Below, piece after piece: positions 7,133-16,571 of a DNA stretch of 64,000 nt. How positions within the stretch are numbered: the stretch's first letter is position 1; each line of letters starts with the position of its first letter. A program made the translations under genes and the position numbers. The stretch is taken from assembly GCA_017301975.1 (NCBI GenBank), contig JAFLEI010000003.1, forward strand, positions 186,724-250,723, in the 5' to 3' direction. The notes under the pieces were generated by a model, which had not been told where the DNA came from, made no database searches, and saw only the letters and a program-made list of their open reading frames with translations. This DNA is from Verrucomicrobiota bacterium (GTDB lineage Bacteria; Verrucomicrobiota; Verrucomicrobiia; Verrucomicrobiales; Verrucomicrobiaceae).

Positions 7133-9349
7133 TTATTGGATGAAGATGAACTCGCGGGTGTTGATGAGGGCCCAGATCATGTTGGCATAGCCGTCTTCAC
7201 CGGCGGAGAGGGCGCGCTTGGCGATCTCTTTTTCCTGAAGCGTCGGACGGCGGTTGAGAACGGAGACAAACAGAGCCTCAACCTTCTCAGGCGGAGTCTT
7301 CACCTTTTCCATCGTGCGGAAGACCAGGGAATCCGGGCTGGTCAGCATCTGCTGAGCCTTGCCGTTCATCATCATCAGCACCTGGGGAACCGAACCAGAC
7401 TTGACGCTGCCATCGATCAGGGAGCGGGGGGACTGGCCGAAGTCGATCAAGAAGTGGCCGTTCGGAGCAGGCTGCTCCAGAGTGGAGGCCCTGCGGAGAA
7501 CCATGCCGTTGTAGGTCAGGGAGGCATTTTCCATCGTGCCGCTAGCAGGCTTGGCTTCTGCCTTGCCTTTGCCTTTGGCTTTGCCGCCGTCCATCATCAT
7601 GTCGTCACCACCGGCTTCGGAAAGACCGCCGCCCATGAGGGCGCGTTCTTTTTCAGCCATCTTGCGGAAGGCGTCATACTTCACCAGCACCGTCTGCGCA
7701 TCCAGCTTGGGATTGCTGAGGTCAAGGTCAATGGAGCGGCTGTAGAGATCTTCAAGAGGCTTGGCATACTTGTCGGGCTCGCCCAGCACCAGGGTCATGT
7801 AGGAGTCCCAGGCTTGTTCAGCGCTCATGCGGCGAAGCAGCGGGCCTTGGAAATAGTAGGGTTCACCCATGACCATTTTTTCCGAAGTGGCTTCTGATTG
7901 ATAAGCGCGGGTGTTGTAGATGATGCGCATGAAGCTCTTGATGTCGAACTTCACCCGCTTCATTTCCTCGGCCAGATGGACGAGCAGTTCTGGGTTCACC
8001 GACTGCTTGGGATCATCAATGTTGGTCACAGGCTCGCAGATGCCCTGGCCGAAAGCACGCTTCCACATGCGGTTGGCGATCGCCATCGCAAAGCGGGGAT
8101 TGCTCGGGTCGGTGGCCCATTTGGCGAACGCCGGACGGAGCTCCTCGGCCGACTTCATCTTCTGTTTGTAGGCAGCAAGATTTTTGTCCTCCTTGCTCCA
8201 CGTGATGAACTTGGGTTCCACCGGATCATTCGGCTTGGCATCCGGATATTTGTAGTCATGCGGCAGCTTCATGGTGTTGGTGTCCATGTCACCGACGATG
8301 TAGCGGTTGGCCCCCATGTAGTTGCGGATGCCGTTGCGGATGCGCTTGATGTCCTGGCCGCTCTGCGTGACCATCGCCTCAATTTTCGGCATCAGATCAT
8401 TCATGGCGTTCATGGCCATCCCGGGGCTGTCTTTGCCCTTGCCTTTGCCGTAAGCACGCATGGTCGTGGTCGTGGCTCCGAAGAAGGAGGCCATTTCATA
8501 GAACTGGTGCTGGGTCCAGTCGGAGAACGGGTGGTCATGGCACTGGGCGCAGGCCACATCGGTGCCCAGGAACACAGCGAGCGTGTTGGCCAGGTTGTCC
8601 AGCGGCATGCCTGCATCGCGCAGGAGATAGCCAGCGGCACCATCCTGCCACATCTTGCCTTTGGCGGTCAGCATTTCGAAGACCATCTTGTCCCAGGGGG
8701 TGTTTTTCTCGATCTCGTGCTGCATCCAGTTGATGTAGGGAACGCCGCGCAGGTTGTCCTGTTCGAGGCGGTCTTTCACTCGCAGCATTTCAGCGAAGTA
8801 GTTGAACGTGTTGCTGTTGTAGCCAGGGCTGTCGAGCAGCATGTCGATCAGTTTCGCGCGCTTGTTCGGATTGGAATCCTGAATGAACTGCATGGCTTCC
8901 GTGTAATTCGGAATGCGGCCCACGATGTCGAGATAGACGCGTCGAACGAACTGCTCGTCATTGGCCATCGGATTGAAGCTTTTGATCGGTGCCTTCGGTG
9001 GATCCATCTTGGCACGCGCTGGATTGGCGCGAATCAACCCATTGGCCACAAGACGGTCCACAGCGGCGGAAGCCTGCGCGACGGTCGCACTCGCCAGCAT
9101 GACCGGCTGGTCCGAAGGTTTCATGCTTTTTGCCAGTGCCTGATCCTCCGGAGACAAGCGGGTCAGCGCGAACTTGTGAGTGGCGCCATCTGCGGTTTTC
9201 AGGATGATGTCCTCACCATCGAGTCCGATGAATGAGGCGGTGACTTGGCGGCCCGAAGTGTCCGTCCAAGTGCGAATTTCCGCCAGGGCGGAAGTCGCAC
9301 AAAGCGCGGAAACAAGCAGGCTGCTGAGCAGTTTCGTGGTTTGTTTCAT
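7133..9349 (-). CDS. SHD1/DUF1549/DUF1553 secreted protein
   Basis: A 738-residue protein beginning at ATG 9349, directly at the signal peptide (KQTTKLLSSLLVSALCATSALA). An SLA1-homology (SHD1-like) module comes first (IRTWTDTSGRQVTASFIGL to LTRLSPEDQ). A DUF1549 domain follows, with VRRVYLDIVGRIP, FLGTDVACAQCHDHPF (a CxxCH that may bind haem) and SDWTQHQFY. DUF1553 is at the C-terminus, with FAMAIANRMWKRAFGQGI, YNTRAYQSEA, LRRMSAEQAWDS and NTREFIFIQ. A Lys/Gly-rich loop (GGKAKGKGKAEAK) interrupts DUF1553. The exact activity of the pair is unknown; they are usually linked to polymer degradation. It heads an operon with the DUF1501 gene. Confidence 0.92.
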   Translation of the reverse strand: MKQTTKLLSSLLVSALCATSALAEIRTWTDTSGRQVTASFIGLDGEDIILKTADGATHKFALTRLSPEDQALAKSMKPSDQPVMLASATVAQASAAVDRLVANGLIRANPARAKMDPPKAPIKSFNPMANDEQFVRRVYLDIVGRIPNYTEAMQFIQDSNPNKRAKLIDMLLDSPGYNSNTFNYFAEMLRVKDRLEQDNLRGVPYINWMQHEIEKNTPWDKMVFEMLTAKGKMWQDGAAGYLLRDAGMPLDNLANTLAVFLGTDVACAQCHDHPFSDWTQHQFYEMASFFGATTTTMRAYGKGKGKDSPGMAMNAMNDLMPKIEAMVTQSGQDIKRIRNGIRNYMGANRYIVGDMDTNTMKLPHDYKYPDAKPNDPVEPKFITWSKEDKNLAAYKQKMKSAEELRPAFAKWATDPSNPRFAMAIANRMWKRAFGQGICEPVTNIDDPKQSVNPELLVHLAEEMKRVKFDIKSFMRIIYNTRAYQSEATSEKMVMGEPYYFQGPLLRRMSAEQAWDSYMTLVLGEPDKYAKPLEDLYSRSIDLDLSNPKLDAQTVLVKYDAFRKMAEKERALMGGGLSEAGGDDMMMDGGKAKGKGKAEAKPASGTMENASLTYNGMVLRRASTLEQPAPNGHFLIDFGQSPRSLIDGSVKSGSVPQVLMMMNGKAQQMLTSPDSLVFRTMEKVKTPPEKVEALFVSVLNRRPTLQEKEIAKRALSAGEDGYANMIWALINTREFIFIQ

Positions 9350-9607
9350 GGTGGTGTGGAATGAATGAAAGGAGGCTTTCCGGGTGCTCGAACGTGTCAG
9401 GGCACCTTTCAATTAGGGTAAATTGCTGTTTTTTTGCATTTCCGGCAAGCTCAGATGAATTGGAGAGCCTGTTTATCCTACCTAAAACCCGCCTTCCGGT
9501 CCGCAGCGACGTTTTTGACCCGGTCTGGCCGCGTTTTTGGTCTCCCGGGCCCCTGAGCAAGTCGTCCGCTGCAAAAAAGCAGCAGCGTTTTCGACCTCAG
9601 GGTGGGG

Positions 9608-11164
9608 TTACTTGAGTGCCTTGGCGATGAATGCAGCGATGTCAGCGTGCATTTTCTCCATGTCGGGGCGGTTTGTGTACATCATATGACCTGACTCATA
9701 TTCGGCGAATTCGATGTTCCCGCGCAGTTCGTCCGGCAGGTGCATCTGGCGCACGCTCAGCCGCATGTTGTCGGGCGGGGTCACCAGATCGCGCCAGCCT
9801 ACCAGCGCCAGCACCCGGAGATGAGGGTTTTGCTTGATCGCCTCCGCCAGCTGGCCGCTCACGCTCGTGTAGCTGTTGCCCTTGCCATGGTTCCAGTGCG
9901 GCTGCGGCGCCAGTACTTCATAGGGGAGATCCTTCTCATAGTGCAGTTCCTCGCGAAGATAGGCGTTCATGGAAGCCGCTGCGATGCTGCCCACCACGCG
10001 CATGAAGGGCTCGATCTGCGGATGATTTTCCGACTCATCGCCATCCCGCCCCGTGACCCGGCCATCATAGGCTCCGAGCACCAGCTTTTCTTTGCGCAGC
10101 AGCATCTCGCGGAACACTCCGCTGTCGATCCTCAGCTCCTGCTCCTCAATCAGCTTGGGGTCCAAACCGGTCAGCCGGGCCAGTTTTTTCACCACGGCCT
10201 CACGCTCGGCAGCGGGCAGGTCGCTTCCCTTGAGCAGAGCCGAGGCGTATTCGCCGAAGGCAAACGCGCGCGATTCCGCCACGGCCTTTTTGAAATCCGC
10301 CTGTAAATCCGCCGGCAGCTTTTTGTGGTAATGCGCCGTCGCTGTCATAGCTGGCAGTCCCACCAGGTACGGTGTTTCATTCAGCGGTCCGGGGATCAGC
10401 GTCGCGTAATCGAGCAGGCCGGACACAATGATGATGCCGTTCAAGTACATGCGGTGCCGCTGCTGCAGATGCTCGGCCAGCCCGCCGCCGCGAATGCCGC
10501 CGTAGCTTTCCCCTGCGATGAACTTGGGCGAACGCCAGCGCTGCTCGCGCGTGACCCACAAGCGCATGAACTCGCCCACGCTGGTGATGTCCTCCTGCAC
10601 ACCGAGAAACTCCCCCACATTCTTGGGGTCTTCCGCACGACTGAAGCCGGTGTTCACTGGGTCGATGAACACGAGATCCGTCACATCCAGCAGGGAGAAC
10701 TCATTGTTCACCAGCCCGCCTGGGGGCAGCGGTGGTGTCAGCCCGTCCGCCGGCAGGTCCACCCGCTTGGGGCCGAAGGCCCCCAGATGCAGCCACACCG
10801 AACTGCTGCCGGGGCCGCCATTGAAGCAGAATGTCACGGGCCGTGTAGCTGCGTCCTTCACATCCTTCATCGTGTAGGCCGTGTAGAAGACCTGCGCCGA
10901 AGGTTTGCCATCTGGCTTCAAGATGGGCAGCGTGCCCGCCTTGGCTTCATAGGCGATTTCTTTGCCGCCGATGGTCACCTTGCCGCTCGTCACCACCGGC
11001 TTGTTGGCGTCAGGCTTTTTCGGCTCCTTTTTCTCCCCTTCTTTGCCCTCTTTCTTTTCAGCGGGCGGCGCGTCAGCTTTGTCGTGCTTTTCTTCTTGAG
11101 CGGTGAGAGAGACGGGTAATGCAAGACTGAGCAGGAGAGAGGGGAGAATGGATTGGCTGCGCAT
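9608..11164 (-). CDS. Serine carboxypeptidase, peptidase family S10
   Basis: The start is set at 11164, where the signal peptide begins (SQSILPSLLLSLALPVSLTAQ); the product is 518 residues. A charged Lys/Glu/Pro-rich stretch follows the signal. The S10 signatures are FNGGPGSSSVWLHLGAFGP (oxyanion region), GESYGGIRG (nucleophile Ser), GWRDLVTPPDN (catalytic Asp) and YESGHMMY (catalytic His), so all three catalytic residues are present. S10 enzymes remove C-terminal amino acids at acidic pH; this one should act in the periplasm or outside. It follows the 970-residue gene by 37 bp and is probably co-transcribed. Confidence 0.93.
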   Translation of the reverse strand: MRSQSILPSLLLSLALPVSLTAQEEKHDKADAPPAEKKEGKEGEKKEPKKPDANKPVVTSGKVTIGGKEIAYEAKAGTLPILKPDGKPSAQVFYTAYTMKDVKDAATRPVTFCFNGGPGSSSVWLHLGAFGPKRVDLPADGLTPPLPPGGLVNNEFSLLDVTDLVFIDPVNTGFSRAEDPKNVGEFLGVQEDITSVGEFMRLWVTREQRWRSPKFIAGESYGGIRGGGLAEHLQQRHRMYLNGIIIVSGLLDYATLIPGPLNETPYLVGLPAMTATAHYHKKLPADLQADFKKAVAESRAFAFGEYASALLKGSDLPAAEREAVVKKLARLTGLDPKLIEEQELRIDSGVFREMLLRKEKLVLGAYDGRVTGRDGDESENHPQIEPFMRVVGSIAAASMNAYLREELHYEKDLPYEVLAPQPHWNHGKGNSYTSVSGQLAEAIKQNPHLRVLALVGWRDLVTPPDNMRLSVRQMHLPDELRGNIEFAEYESGHMMYTNRPDMEKMHADIAAFIAKALK

Positions 11165-11201
11165 GGGAGTGAGGTGGGCTGGGGAGAATGGATAACAAGG
11201 A

Positions 11202-14114
11202 TCAAGGCAGTGATCTGGCGCGAATCTTTCGGAATTCGGTCTTGCCTTTGGAGTAGTCGTCGCCACCCCGAAACTGCAGGGCATCGACGGTTCCTTCGAT
11301 TTTTGGACCGTCACAAACGTGGACACCGTCGACGAGCAGTTCGGTTTTGTCCGTCAGGGCCTTGAGGGTGATCTGGTAGGTTTTTTTGCGCTCGTACTTA
11401 AACAGCGCCGCACCTTGGGGCTGTGGGTAGAGGCCGAAGGTCGTGGCGTAGCCTTCGTTGGCGAATTTGACATTGCCCAGCACCAGACGCGGACGCATGC
11501 CGTCGAGCACCTTGATTTCGAGATCAATCTGGAACGGCGGCGAGCGGTGAAAGTCATAGCTCAAGGAGCTGTCGCCACTGCCAGTGAGCGTTCCGTCCGC
11601 CACAGTCCAGGTCCCTTTCATCGGCTCCCATTCCACGGCATTGAAGCTGGCCAGAGGCTCTTCGTGGCGGGAGGGCTCGACCGGTTTGCCAGCCAGGGCG
11701 AGGCGCGTGCTCACGCTCTGGCGGTAGCCGCGCAGCAAGCTGTGGAGAATGCGTTCGTCCAAGGTCACAGGTGGCAGCGGAACGGGGGTGGTGCCTGCGG
11801 TTTGCACGGCTTTGCCAAAGGCTTCGATCTTATCAGCTTCGGCCGTTTTGTTTTCGTGCCGGGCTTCTGCCAGCCGGACTGCGATTTCCGATGGCAGCAT
11901 TTGATGAAGGCCGGCGATATCGGGAGACGGGCCGGCTTCCTCTGCTGACAGTTTGCGGATCTCCAGATGACGGATGTTCGTGGTCGTTCCGATGCCGAAG
12001 AAGTGAGAGCAGAAGCCGATGAGGCCGGATTCGGGCATCTCGAAGACTTTGCCTTTCTTGTCCATATCGAGGTAATCGATCAGAACATCGCGATGGTTCA
12101 GCCGGAAAGTAACGCGGCCGTTTTTGCAAAAAATGTGGAAGCGCCAGGTGCGGTCGTTTCCACGCAGGATGATGCTCGGTGCACTTGTCTGGGCGAAGTC
12201 GCGCAACAGGGTGACGATGCTGCCGTCGCTGTCGTTATTCCACTGAGAGCAGGCGATGAAGCTCTCTTTCTTCGGCCGGTGATACCCTAGCATGATGCTC
12301 AGTCCTTGGAATGGATCATCGCCTTCCAGGGTGTAGCTGCCCCGCAGTTCAAAGTCGCCGCCCACTCGGCCGTTGTGTAGAATGTAAGCTTGGGCGTCCT
12401 TGCCGATGATCTGAAGAGTGCCGTCTGGTGAACCGGTCCACGGTCCGCTGAGATGATGCCACCCCGCCATGTCTGGACGGGCCTGCATTTGAACCCACTC
12501 GCCAGTGGCAAAGGAGGTTTCAAATTTGCAGGCGGCCATGTGTTCCAGCAGCATGGCGGGAGGCTCGTTTTGAAAGCGTGAGGCGATGTCCTGGCAGGTT
12601 TGCAGCGACTGGGAGATCTTGTGATTTGAATATTCCGTTTCCGCAGCCTCCCATTCCTGCTGCATGCCGATGGCAAAGATGGCCGACTGGCCGCGCACCT
12701 CCGTTTCATTGGCGGCGAGGTTCAGCTTCCGCCGAGTCTGCCGTGGAAACGGCACCGGCACCTGATTCAAAATGTCATCTGCCAGCGGATACTCCGCGGC
12801 TTTCCAGGCATACACCCCCAGGTCAGCGAGCCGCCACGGACGCTCCCAGATGCGGGAGGGCTCGTCCGCCAGCCGCCGAGAGGTGTGCAAAAGTGCCTGC
12901 TTCAGGGCGGGTGTTTGCAGGACGGCGCGTTCGTCTTCCGCACCGCTGTCGCTTTTGATGAAGTCCACGAGCTTCAGGGCGACCTCCGCCACATCTGTGT
13001 CAGGACGGTCAGTCAGTGCGCAGGCCAGCAGCAGGCAGCGAATGGCATCCACACTGCCGCCCCAGCGGGGACGCAGGGACCACGCATAGCCATAGTAGGC
13101 ACCCGTGGCATCAAACTGCGCGGCTACAGCGCGGTCAAACCACAGACGGGTGGTTTCGCCCTCAATGCCGAAACCGCTTTTGAGAATTTCGACCATCTGC
13201 TCCGCTGCGTCTGCGCGCTCAGGGTGCAGTTCCCATGCCTTCCGGAAATGGGCGGCGGCGACAGGCATATGCTTGCCGAAACCTTTCCAGCCGTCGGCAG
13301 TCACCGTATTGGCGTAGCCACCGCCACGGCTTTCGATGCCCTGTGAACTCTGCAACTGGCCCTGCATCATCTCCCGCAGCCATGGGGTGAAGCGCTCATC
13401 ACGTGCGAATGCCTCGGTTTCCTTGAGGTGTTTCGCCAGATAAAGCCGGTAGAACATGCGCTGGACATCATGCCAGAGGATTTCGTCATCCTGGCTGCTG
13501 TAGCTGCGCGGGTCCTTCGCCGCCAGCATGGCAGCCTTGTAATACTCTTCTTCGTAGGTGGGCTCTTCTTCATTGCGGTCGTTTTCGATCTCGCGGATGA
13601 GCGTGCGGGTGAGCAGCAGAAGCGCGGCGGGGTAGTCCTTGGTCAGGCTGTGCTGCGCGGCATTTTTGAGTTTGGCGATGGCATCGATGTAGCCCTCACG
13701 CCATTCCCAGGCGGCCCAAGCGGTGGCCCATAGGACCAGCGGTTCGTCCACGCCGGCTTTGGCGAGTTCCAGGCCCTCCTGCTCCATTTTCTCGGGAGTG
13801 CGAGAGCGGTCCACGTCGGGATGTCTGATCTTTGCCAGCAGGGCCTGCTTCACCAAACTGCGTGCGCGCTCTGCCTGCGCGGGCCACTTTTTGAGATGCT
13901 TTTCCAGTGTGGGCAGCAGCACGCGCTGCTGCCACTGCCAGCGATCGCGGCTGAGGTCGGACTGAAAACGGGTGCCAGGCTTGACTTCAATGGGCGCGAA
14001 ATGGTGCTCCTTGAGGAATTCGCGTGCGGCTTTGCGCCAGTCGTCGTCCGCTTCTGCGGCCAAGAGGGGCGCGAGCAGCAGGAAACATGTGACGATCCGG
14101 AGGACGAATTTCAT
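11202..14114 (-). CDS. Large secreted protein with helical repeats and two DUF1080-like modules
   Basis: ATG 14114 precedes a signal peptide (KFVLRIVTCFLLLAPLLAAE); the product is 970 residues. The first ~550 residues are helical and look like degenerate TPR-type repeats (AAHFRKAWELHPERADAAEQM is TPR-like). Two beta-rich modules follow: one at about 600-740 (GGDFELRGSYTLEGDDPFQG, IGFCSHFFGIGTTTN) and one at about 850-970 (WEPMKGTWTVADGTL, LELLVDGVHVCD-like, LQFRGGDDYS). Both resemble the concanavalin-like DUF1080/DUF1583 family linked to carbohydrate binding or keto-glycoside cleavage. No catalytic residues can be assigned. It lies between folD and the S10 peptidase, same strand. Confidence 0.7.
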   Translation of the reverse strand: MKFVLRIVTCFLLLAPLLAAEADDDWRKAAREFLKEHHFAPIEVKPGTRFQSDLSRDRWQWQQRVLLPTLEKHLKKWPAQAERARSLVKQALLAKIRHPDVDRSRTPEKMEQEGLELAKAGVDEPLVLWATAWAAWEWREGYIDAIAKLKNAAQHSLTKDYPAALLLLTRTLIREIENDRNEEEPTYEEEYYKAAMLAAKDPRSYSSQDDEILWHDVQRMFYRLYLAKHLKETEAFARDERFTPWLREMMQGQLQSSQGIESRGGGYANTVTADGWKGFGKHMPVAAAHFRKAWELHPERADAAEQMVEILKSGFGIEGETTRLWFDRAVAAQFDATGAYYGYAWSLRPRWGGSVDAIRCLLLACALTDRPDTDVAEVALKLVDFIKSDSGAEDERAVLQTPALKQALLHTSRRLADEPSRIWERPWRLADLGVYAWKAAEYPLADDILNQVPVPFPRQTRRKLNLAANETEVRGQSAIFAIGMQQEWEAAETEYSNHKISQSLQTCQDIASRFQNEPPAMLLEHMAACKFETSFATGEWVQMQARPDMAGWHHLSGPWTGSPDGTLQIIGKDAQAYILHNGRVGGDFELRGSYTLEGDDPFQGLSIMLGYHRPKKESFIACSQWNNDSDGSIVTLLRDFAQTSAPSIILRGNDRTWRFHIFCKNGRVTFRLNHRDVLIDYLDMDKKGKVFEMPESGLIGFCSHFFGIGTTTNIRHLEIRKLSAEEAGPSPDIAGLHQMLPSEIAVRLAEARHENKTAEADKIEAFGKAVQTAGTTPVPLPPVTLDERILHSLLRGYRQSVSTRLALAGKPVEPSRHEEPLASFNAVEWEPMKGTWTVADGTLTGSGDSSLSYDFHRSPPFQIDLEIKVLDGMRPRLVLGNVKFANEGYATTFGLYPQPQGAALFKYERKKTYQITLKALTDKTELLVDGVHVCDGPKIEGTVDALQFRGGDDYSKGKTEFRKIRARSLP

Positions 14115-14185
14115 GGCCCAAAAGAACAGCAGGAACCTTCGCGGCAGTCCAGTCTGATCTTTCGAGCCCGAGGACTCAATGGTGA

Positions 14186-15064
14186 CTAGGACTTGGCCTG
14201 CTTGCAGGCCTTGATCGTGTTCGCCATCAGCATGGCAATGGTCATCGGACCCACACCACCGGGAACGGGCGTGATGGCCTTGCATTTCGGCGCGACTTCA
14301 TCATAGGCCACGTCGCCGACGAGCTTGTAGCCTTTTTCGGTGGTCGGATCGTCCACACGATTGATACCCACATCGATCACGACCGCACCCTCTTTGACGT
14401 GTTCGGCCTTGATAAAATGGGGGCGGCCAATCGCGGCGATGATGATGTCCGCCGCGCGGGTGATGGCAGCGAGATCCTTGGTGCGGGAATGCGTGACCGT
14501 CACAGTGGCGTCTCCGCCTTTGCCCTTGGCCATGAGCAGCAGCGCCATGGGCTTGCCCACGATCATGCTGCGGCCGACCACCACGGCGTGTGCGCCGCTG
14601 GTCTCGATGCCGGCGTCGATCAGCAGCCGCTGGCAGCCCAGCGGGGTGCAGGGGACGAATCCCGTGGGGTCTTCCAGCGCAAGTTTGGCGACATTGACCG
14701 GGTGGAAGCCATCCACATCCTTGGCAGGATCAATCGCCCGCACGATGGCGGCTTCGTCGATGTGCTTCGGCGGCGGGCTTTGTACGAGAATGCCATGAAT
14801 CGCCGGATCATTGTTCAAGGCATGCACATGGGCCAGCAGCTCCTCCTGCGTGGTCGTGGCGGGCAGTTCGAGTTTGACCGAGTGCAGGCCCAGGTCCCGG
14901 CACTTTTTATCTTTGGAACGAACGTAAGCCCGTGAGGCTGGATCATCTCCAACGAGTACGACTGCGAGTCCCGGCTTGCGCCCCAGAGCGGCCAGCTCCG
15001 CTATGTCGCGGCGGCATTCTTCGAGGACTTTTTCGGCGACGGCGGCTCCGGAGATGATCTGCAT
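14186..15064 (-). CDS. folD: Methylenetetrahydrofolate dehydrogenase/cyclohydrolase
   Basis: A 292-residue protein of normal FolD length. It interconverts 5,10-methylene-THF and 10-formyl-THF through methenyl-THF in the cytosol, supplying purine and formyl-Met synthesis. Motifs include [19 protein letters not shown] with the conserved catalytic-region Tyr and Lys, [37 protein letters not shown] (nucleotide-binding loop), VIDVGIN and [11 protein letters not shown]. It starts at ATG 15064. It lies 71 bp upstream of the 970-residue gene, and read-through is possible. Confidence 0.97.
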   Translation of the reverse strand: MQIISGAAVAEKVLEECRRDIAELAALGRKPGLAVVLVGDDPASRAYVRSKDKKCRDLGLHSVKLELPATTTQEELLAHVHALNNDPAIHGILVQSPPPKHIDEAAIVRAIDPAKDVDGFHPVNVAKLALEDPTGFVPCTPLGCQRLLIDAGIETSGAHAVVVGRSMIVGKPMALLLMAKGKGGDATVTVTHSRTKDLAAITRAADIIIAAIGRPHFIKAEHVKEGAVVIDVGINRVDDPTTEKGYKLVGDVAYDEVAPKCKAITPVPGGVGPMTIAMLMANTIKACKQAKS

Positions 15065-15234
15065 GTTTTCTGGTCATGCAGACGTGGCGGCGAGTCAACA
15101 GCCGACGCCCAAAAAGCGCAGGGCACTTGTCCTATAATCACATCCCCGCCTTCTGGGGGCCTCCTCAGTGACAGACCATGATCGCCAAGAGGTAAGAAAC
15201 AACACAGGCCAGCCGCGTCATGGCGGCTAGCACC

Positions 15235-15444
15235 TCACGCTGCAGCCAGCAGCTTCTGCTTCCCGCCTTCAGCCAGCAGAGCGGCGAGTTCGGGCATGTA
15301 GCGGGCGATCTCGTGGGAGAGCATGGAGAGGCGGGTTTCGGATTTCCAACTGCCTTTCTTGCTGCGGTCCATGTCGGTCATTTCGACTTCAACGAGGGTG
15401 GAGAAGACCGTGGAGTCAGCCTGAGGATCGTGTTGCAGTGTCAT
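15235..15444 (-). CDS. Small unknown protein coupled to the RHH-like gene
   Basis: A 69-residue product. Its ATG overlaps the stop of the upstream ribbon-helix-helix-like gene as ATGA, which is strong evidence that it is translated. The first half is beta-like (STVFSTLVEVEMTD), followed by a basic turn (DRSKKGSWKSE) and an Ala/Leu-rich helix (ARYMPELAALLAEGGKQKLLAAA). I recognise no family. Position after a small DNA-binding-like protein recalls toxin-antitoxin operons, but no toxin fold is evident. Confidence 0.55.
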   Translation of the reverse strand: MTLQHDPQADSTVFSTLVEVEMTDMDRSKKGSWKSETRLSMLSHEIARYMPELAALLAEGGKQKLLAAA

Positions 15445-15692
15445 GAGGATAGTGAAGGTTGATCCGGCGTCAGAAGGACGAGTTGTCCGTCCTTGAGAGT
15501 CCATTTGCGTCTGTCCAAAGCCCCCGTGTTCAACATGGCATCAATCCCATTGCTCAACAGCATCCGCGCCGCCTCGGCGGGGCTGCTGCCAAACGTGCCC
15601 TTCAGGGTCATGTCTTCGAGGTACTGCTTGATCTGCGGTGTGATCGCGATCGTCAGTGAAAGTGAGTCGAAGGTGTTTGAGGGGCGGGCCAT
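15441..15692 (-). CDS. Ribbon-helix-helix (CopG/Arc)-like small protein
   Basis: An 83-residue product from ATG 15692. Residues about 8-53 fit the ribbon-helix-helix pattern: a short beta strand (LSLTIAIT), helix 1 (PQIKQYLEDMTLKG), a turn GTFGSS, and helix 2 (PAEAARMLLSNGIDAML). Such dimers bind palindromic DNA in the major groove through the strand and often repress their own promoter. A 10-bp perfect inverted repeat and a 10-bp direct repeat lie just upstream. The C-terminal 30 residues are unassigned. It is translationally coupled to the next gene through ATGA. Confidence 0.6.
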   Translation of the reverse strand: MARPSNTFDSLSLTIAITPQIKQYLEDMTLKGTFGSSPAEAARMLLSNGIDAMLNTGALDRRKWTLKDGQLVLLTPDQPSLSS

Positions 15693-15710
15693 CCAATAAT
15701 AACCGGGTAA

Positions 15711-15791
15711 TAACCCCATTTTAATTCCAACCTGGCCCAATGGTCAAGGTTGGCTTCCATTTATTTGGGGTTTTAACCCCATTAAAACCCC
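15711..15791. promoter_or_regulatory. Inverted repeat and direct repeats in a divergent promoter region
   Basis: GGGGTTTTAA at 15767-15776 and TTAAAACCCC at 15782-15791 are perfect 10-bp arms around CCCCA. TAACCCCATT occurs at 15711-15720 and again at 15774-15783. The elements sit between the leftward RHH-like gene (start 15692) and the rightward DUF1080 gene (start 15876). They are good operator candidates for the RHH-like protein; this is inference. Confidence 0.5.
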
Positions 15792-15875
15792 GGAATTATT
15801 TAAGTTCTCTTAAGTGTCTGGTGGTTTGCGATGGAAATCAGCCCTGAGACGCGTTCAAAATCTCCCCAATCACTT

Positions 15876-16571
15876 ATGAAACGATACTTCACCGTTACAC
15901 TTCCCGTTGCCCTCCTCGGCATTGCCTTGTTCAATCTCCATGCCGAAACCCAAGGCGAAGGCTGGCAAAACTGGTTTGCGGATGGCTCGCTGCAAGGCGG
16001 TCAGATCATCAGTGGCAAAGCGACTTACAAGGTCGAAAACGGTGTGCTCACCGGCACCACCACCGAGGGCAGCCCGAACACCTTCCTCGCCATCGGACCG
16101 TTCAAGGATTTCGAACTCGAATTCGAGGTGAACGTGGACGATGCGCTCAATTCCGGCGTGCAGGTTCGCAGCCACATCGCCAAAGAAGGCGATCCCGTGC
16201 CTGAGGGCGCCAAAGGCAAGCTTCCTGCCGGGCGTCTATACGGACCGCAGTGCGAGATCGCCATCAATGGCACGGCGGGTGATTTCTACGATGAAGCACG
16301 CCGTGGTACCTGGTGGAGCATTCTGACAAAAACGGAAGCAGTGCGCACAGACGCCGCCAAGGCCGCCTTCAAGAAAGGCGAGTGGAACCACTACCGCATC
16401 GTGGTGAAGGGGGATCATTACCAGAGCTTCGTCAACGGAGTGCCAGCCGCCGATTTCAGCCAGCCCAATGACCCCGAAGGCTACATCGGCTTCCAGGTGC
16501 ACGGAATTAAGGCAGGCACAGGCCCTTACAGTGTACGCTGGCGGAATGTGAAGTTCCGCGAGACGAAGTAA
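15876..16571 (+). CDS. DUF1080 (3-keto-disaccharide hydrolase-like) secreted protein
   Basis: A 231-residue protein from ATG 15876 with a signal peptide (KRYFTVTLPVALLGIALFNLHAE). The rest is a single DUF1080 concanavalin-like domain: WQNWFADGSLQGG, KATYKVENGVLTGTT, FKDFELEFEVNVDDALNSGVQVRS, GPQCEIAI, KKGEWNHYRIVVKGDHYQSFVNGVPAADF and EGYIGFQVHG. Some family members cleave 3-keto-glycosides; most are uncharacterised. Its last 46 bp overlap the 3' end of the convergent downstream gene. Confidence 0.9.
   Translation: MKRYFTVTLPVALLGIALFNLHAETQGEGWQNWFADGSLQGGQIISGKATYKVENGVLTGTTTEGSPNTFLAIGPFKDFELEFEVNVDDALNSGVQVRSHIAKEGDPVPEGAKGKLPAGRLYGPQCEIAINGTAGDFYDEARRGTWWSILTKTEAVRTDAAKAAFKKGEWNHYRIVVKGDHYQSFVNGVPAADFSQPNDPEGYIGFQVHGIKAGTGPYSVRWRNVKFRETK

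Noticed and set aside
15146..15232. Short hairpins between folD and the small RHH pair as a terminator
   Set aside because: Stems of 4-6 bp without a T tract; too weak to annotate.
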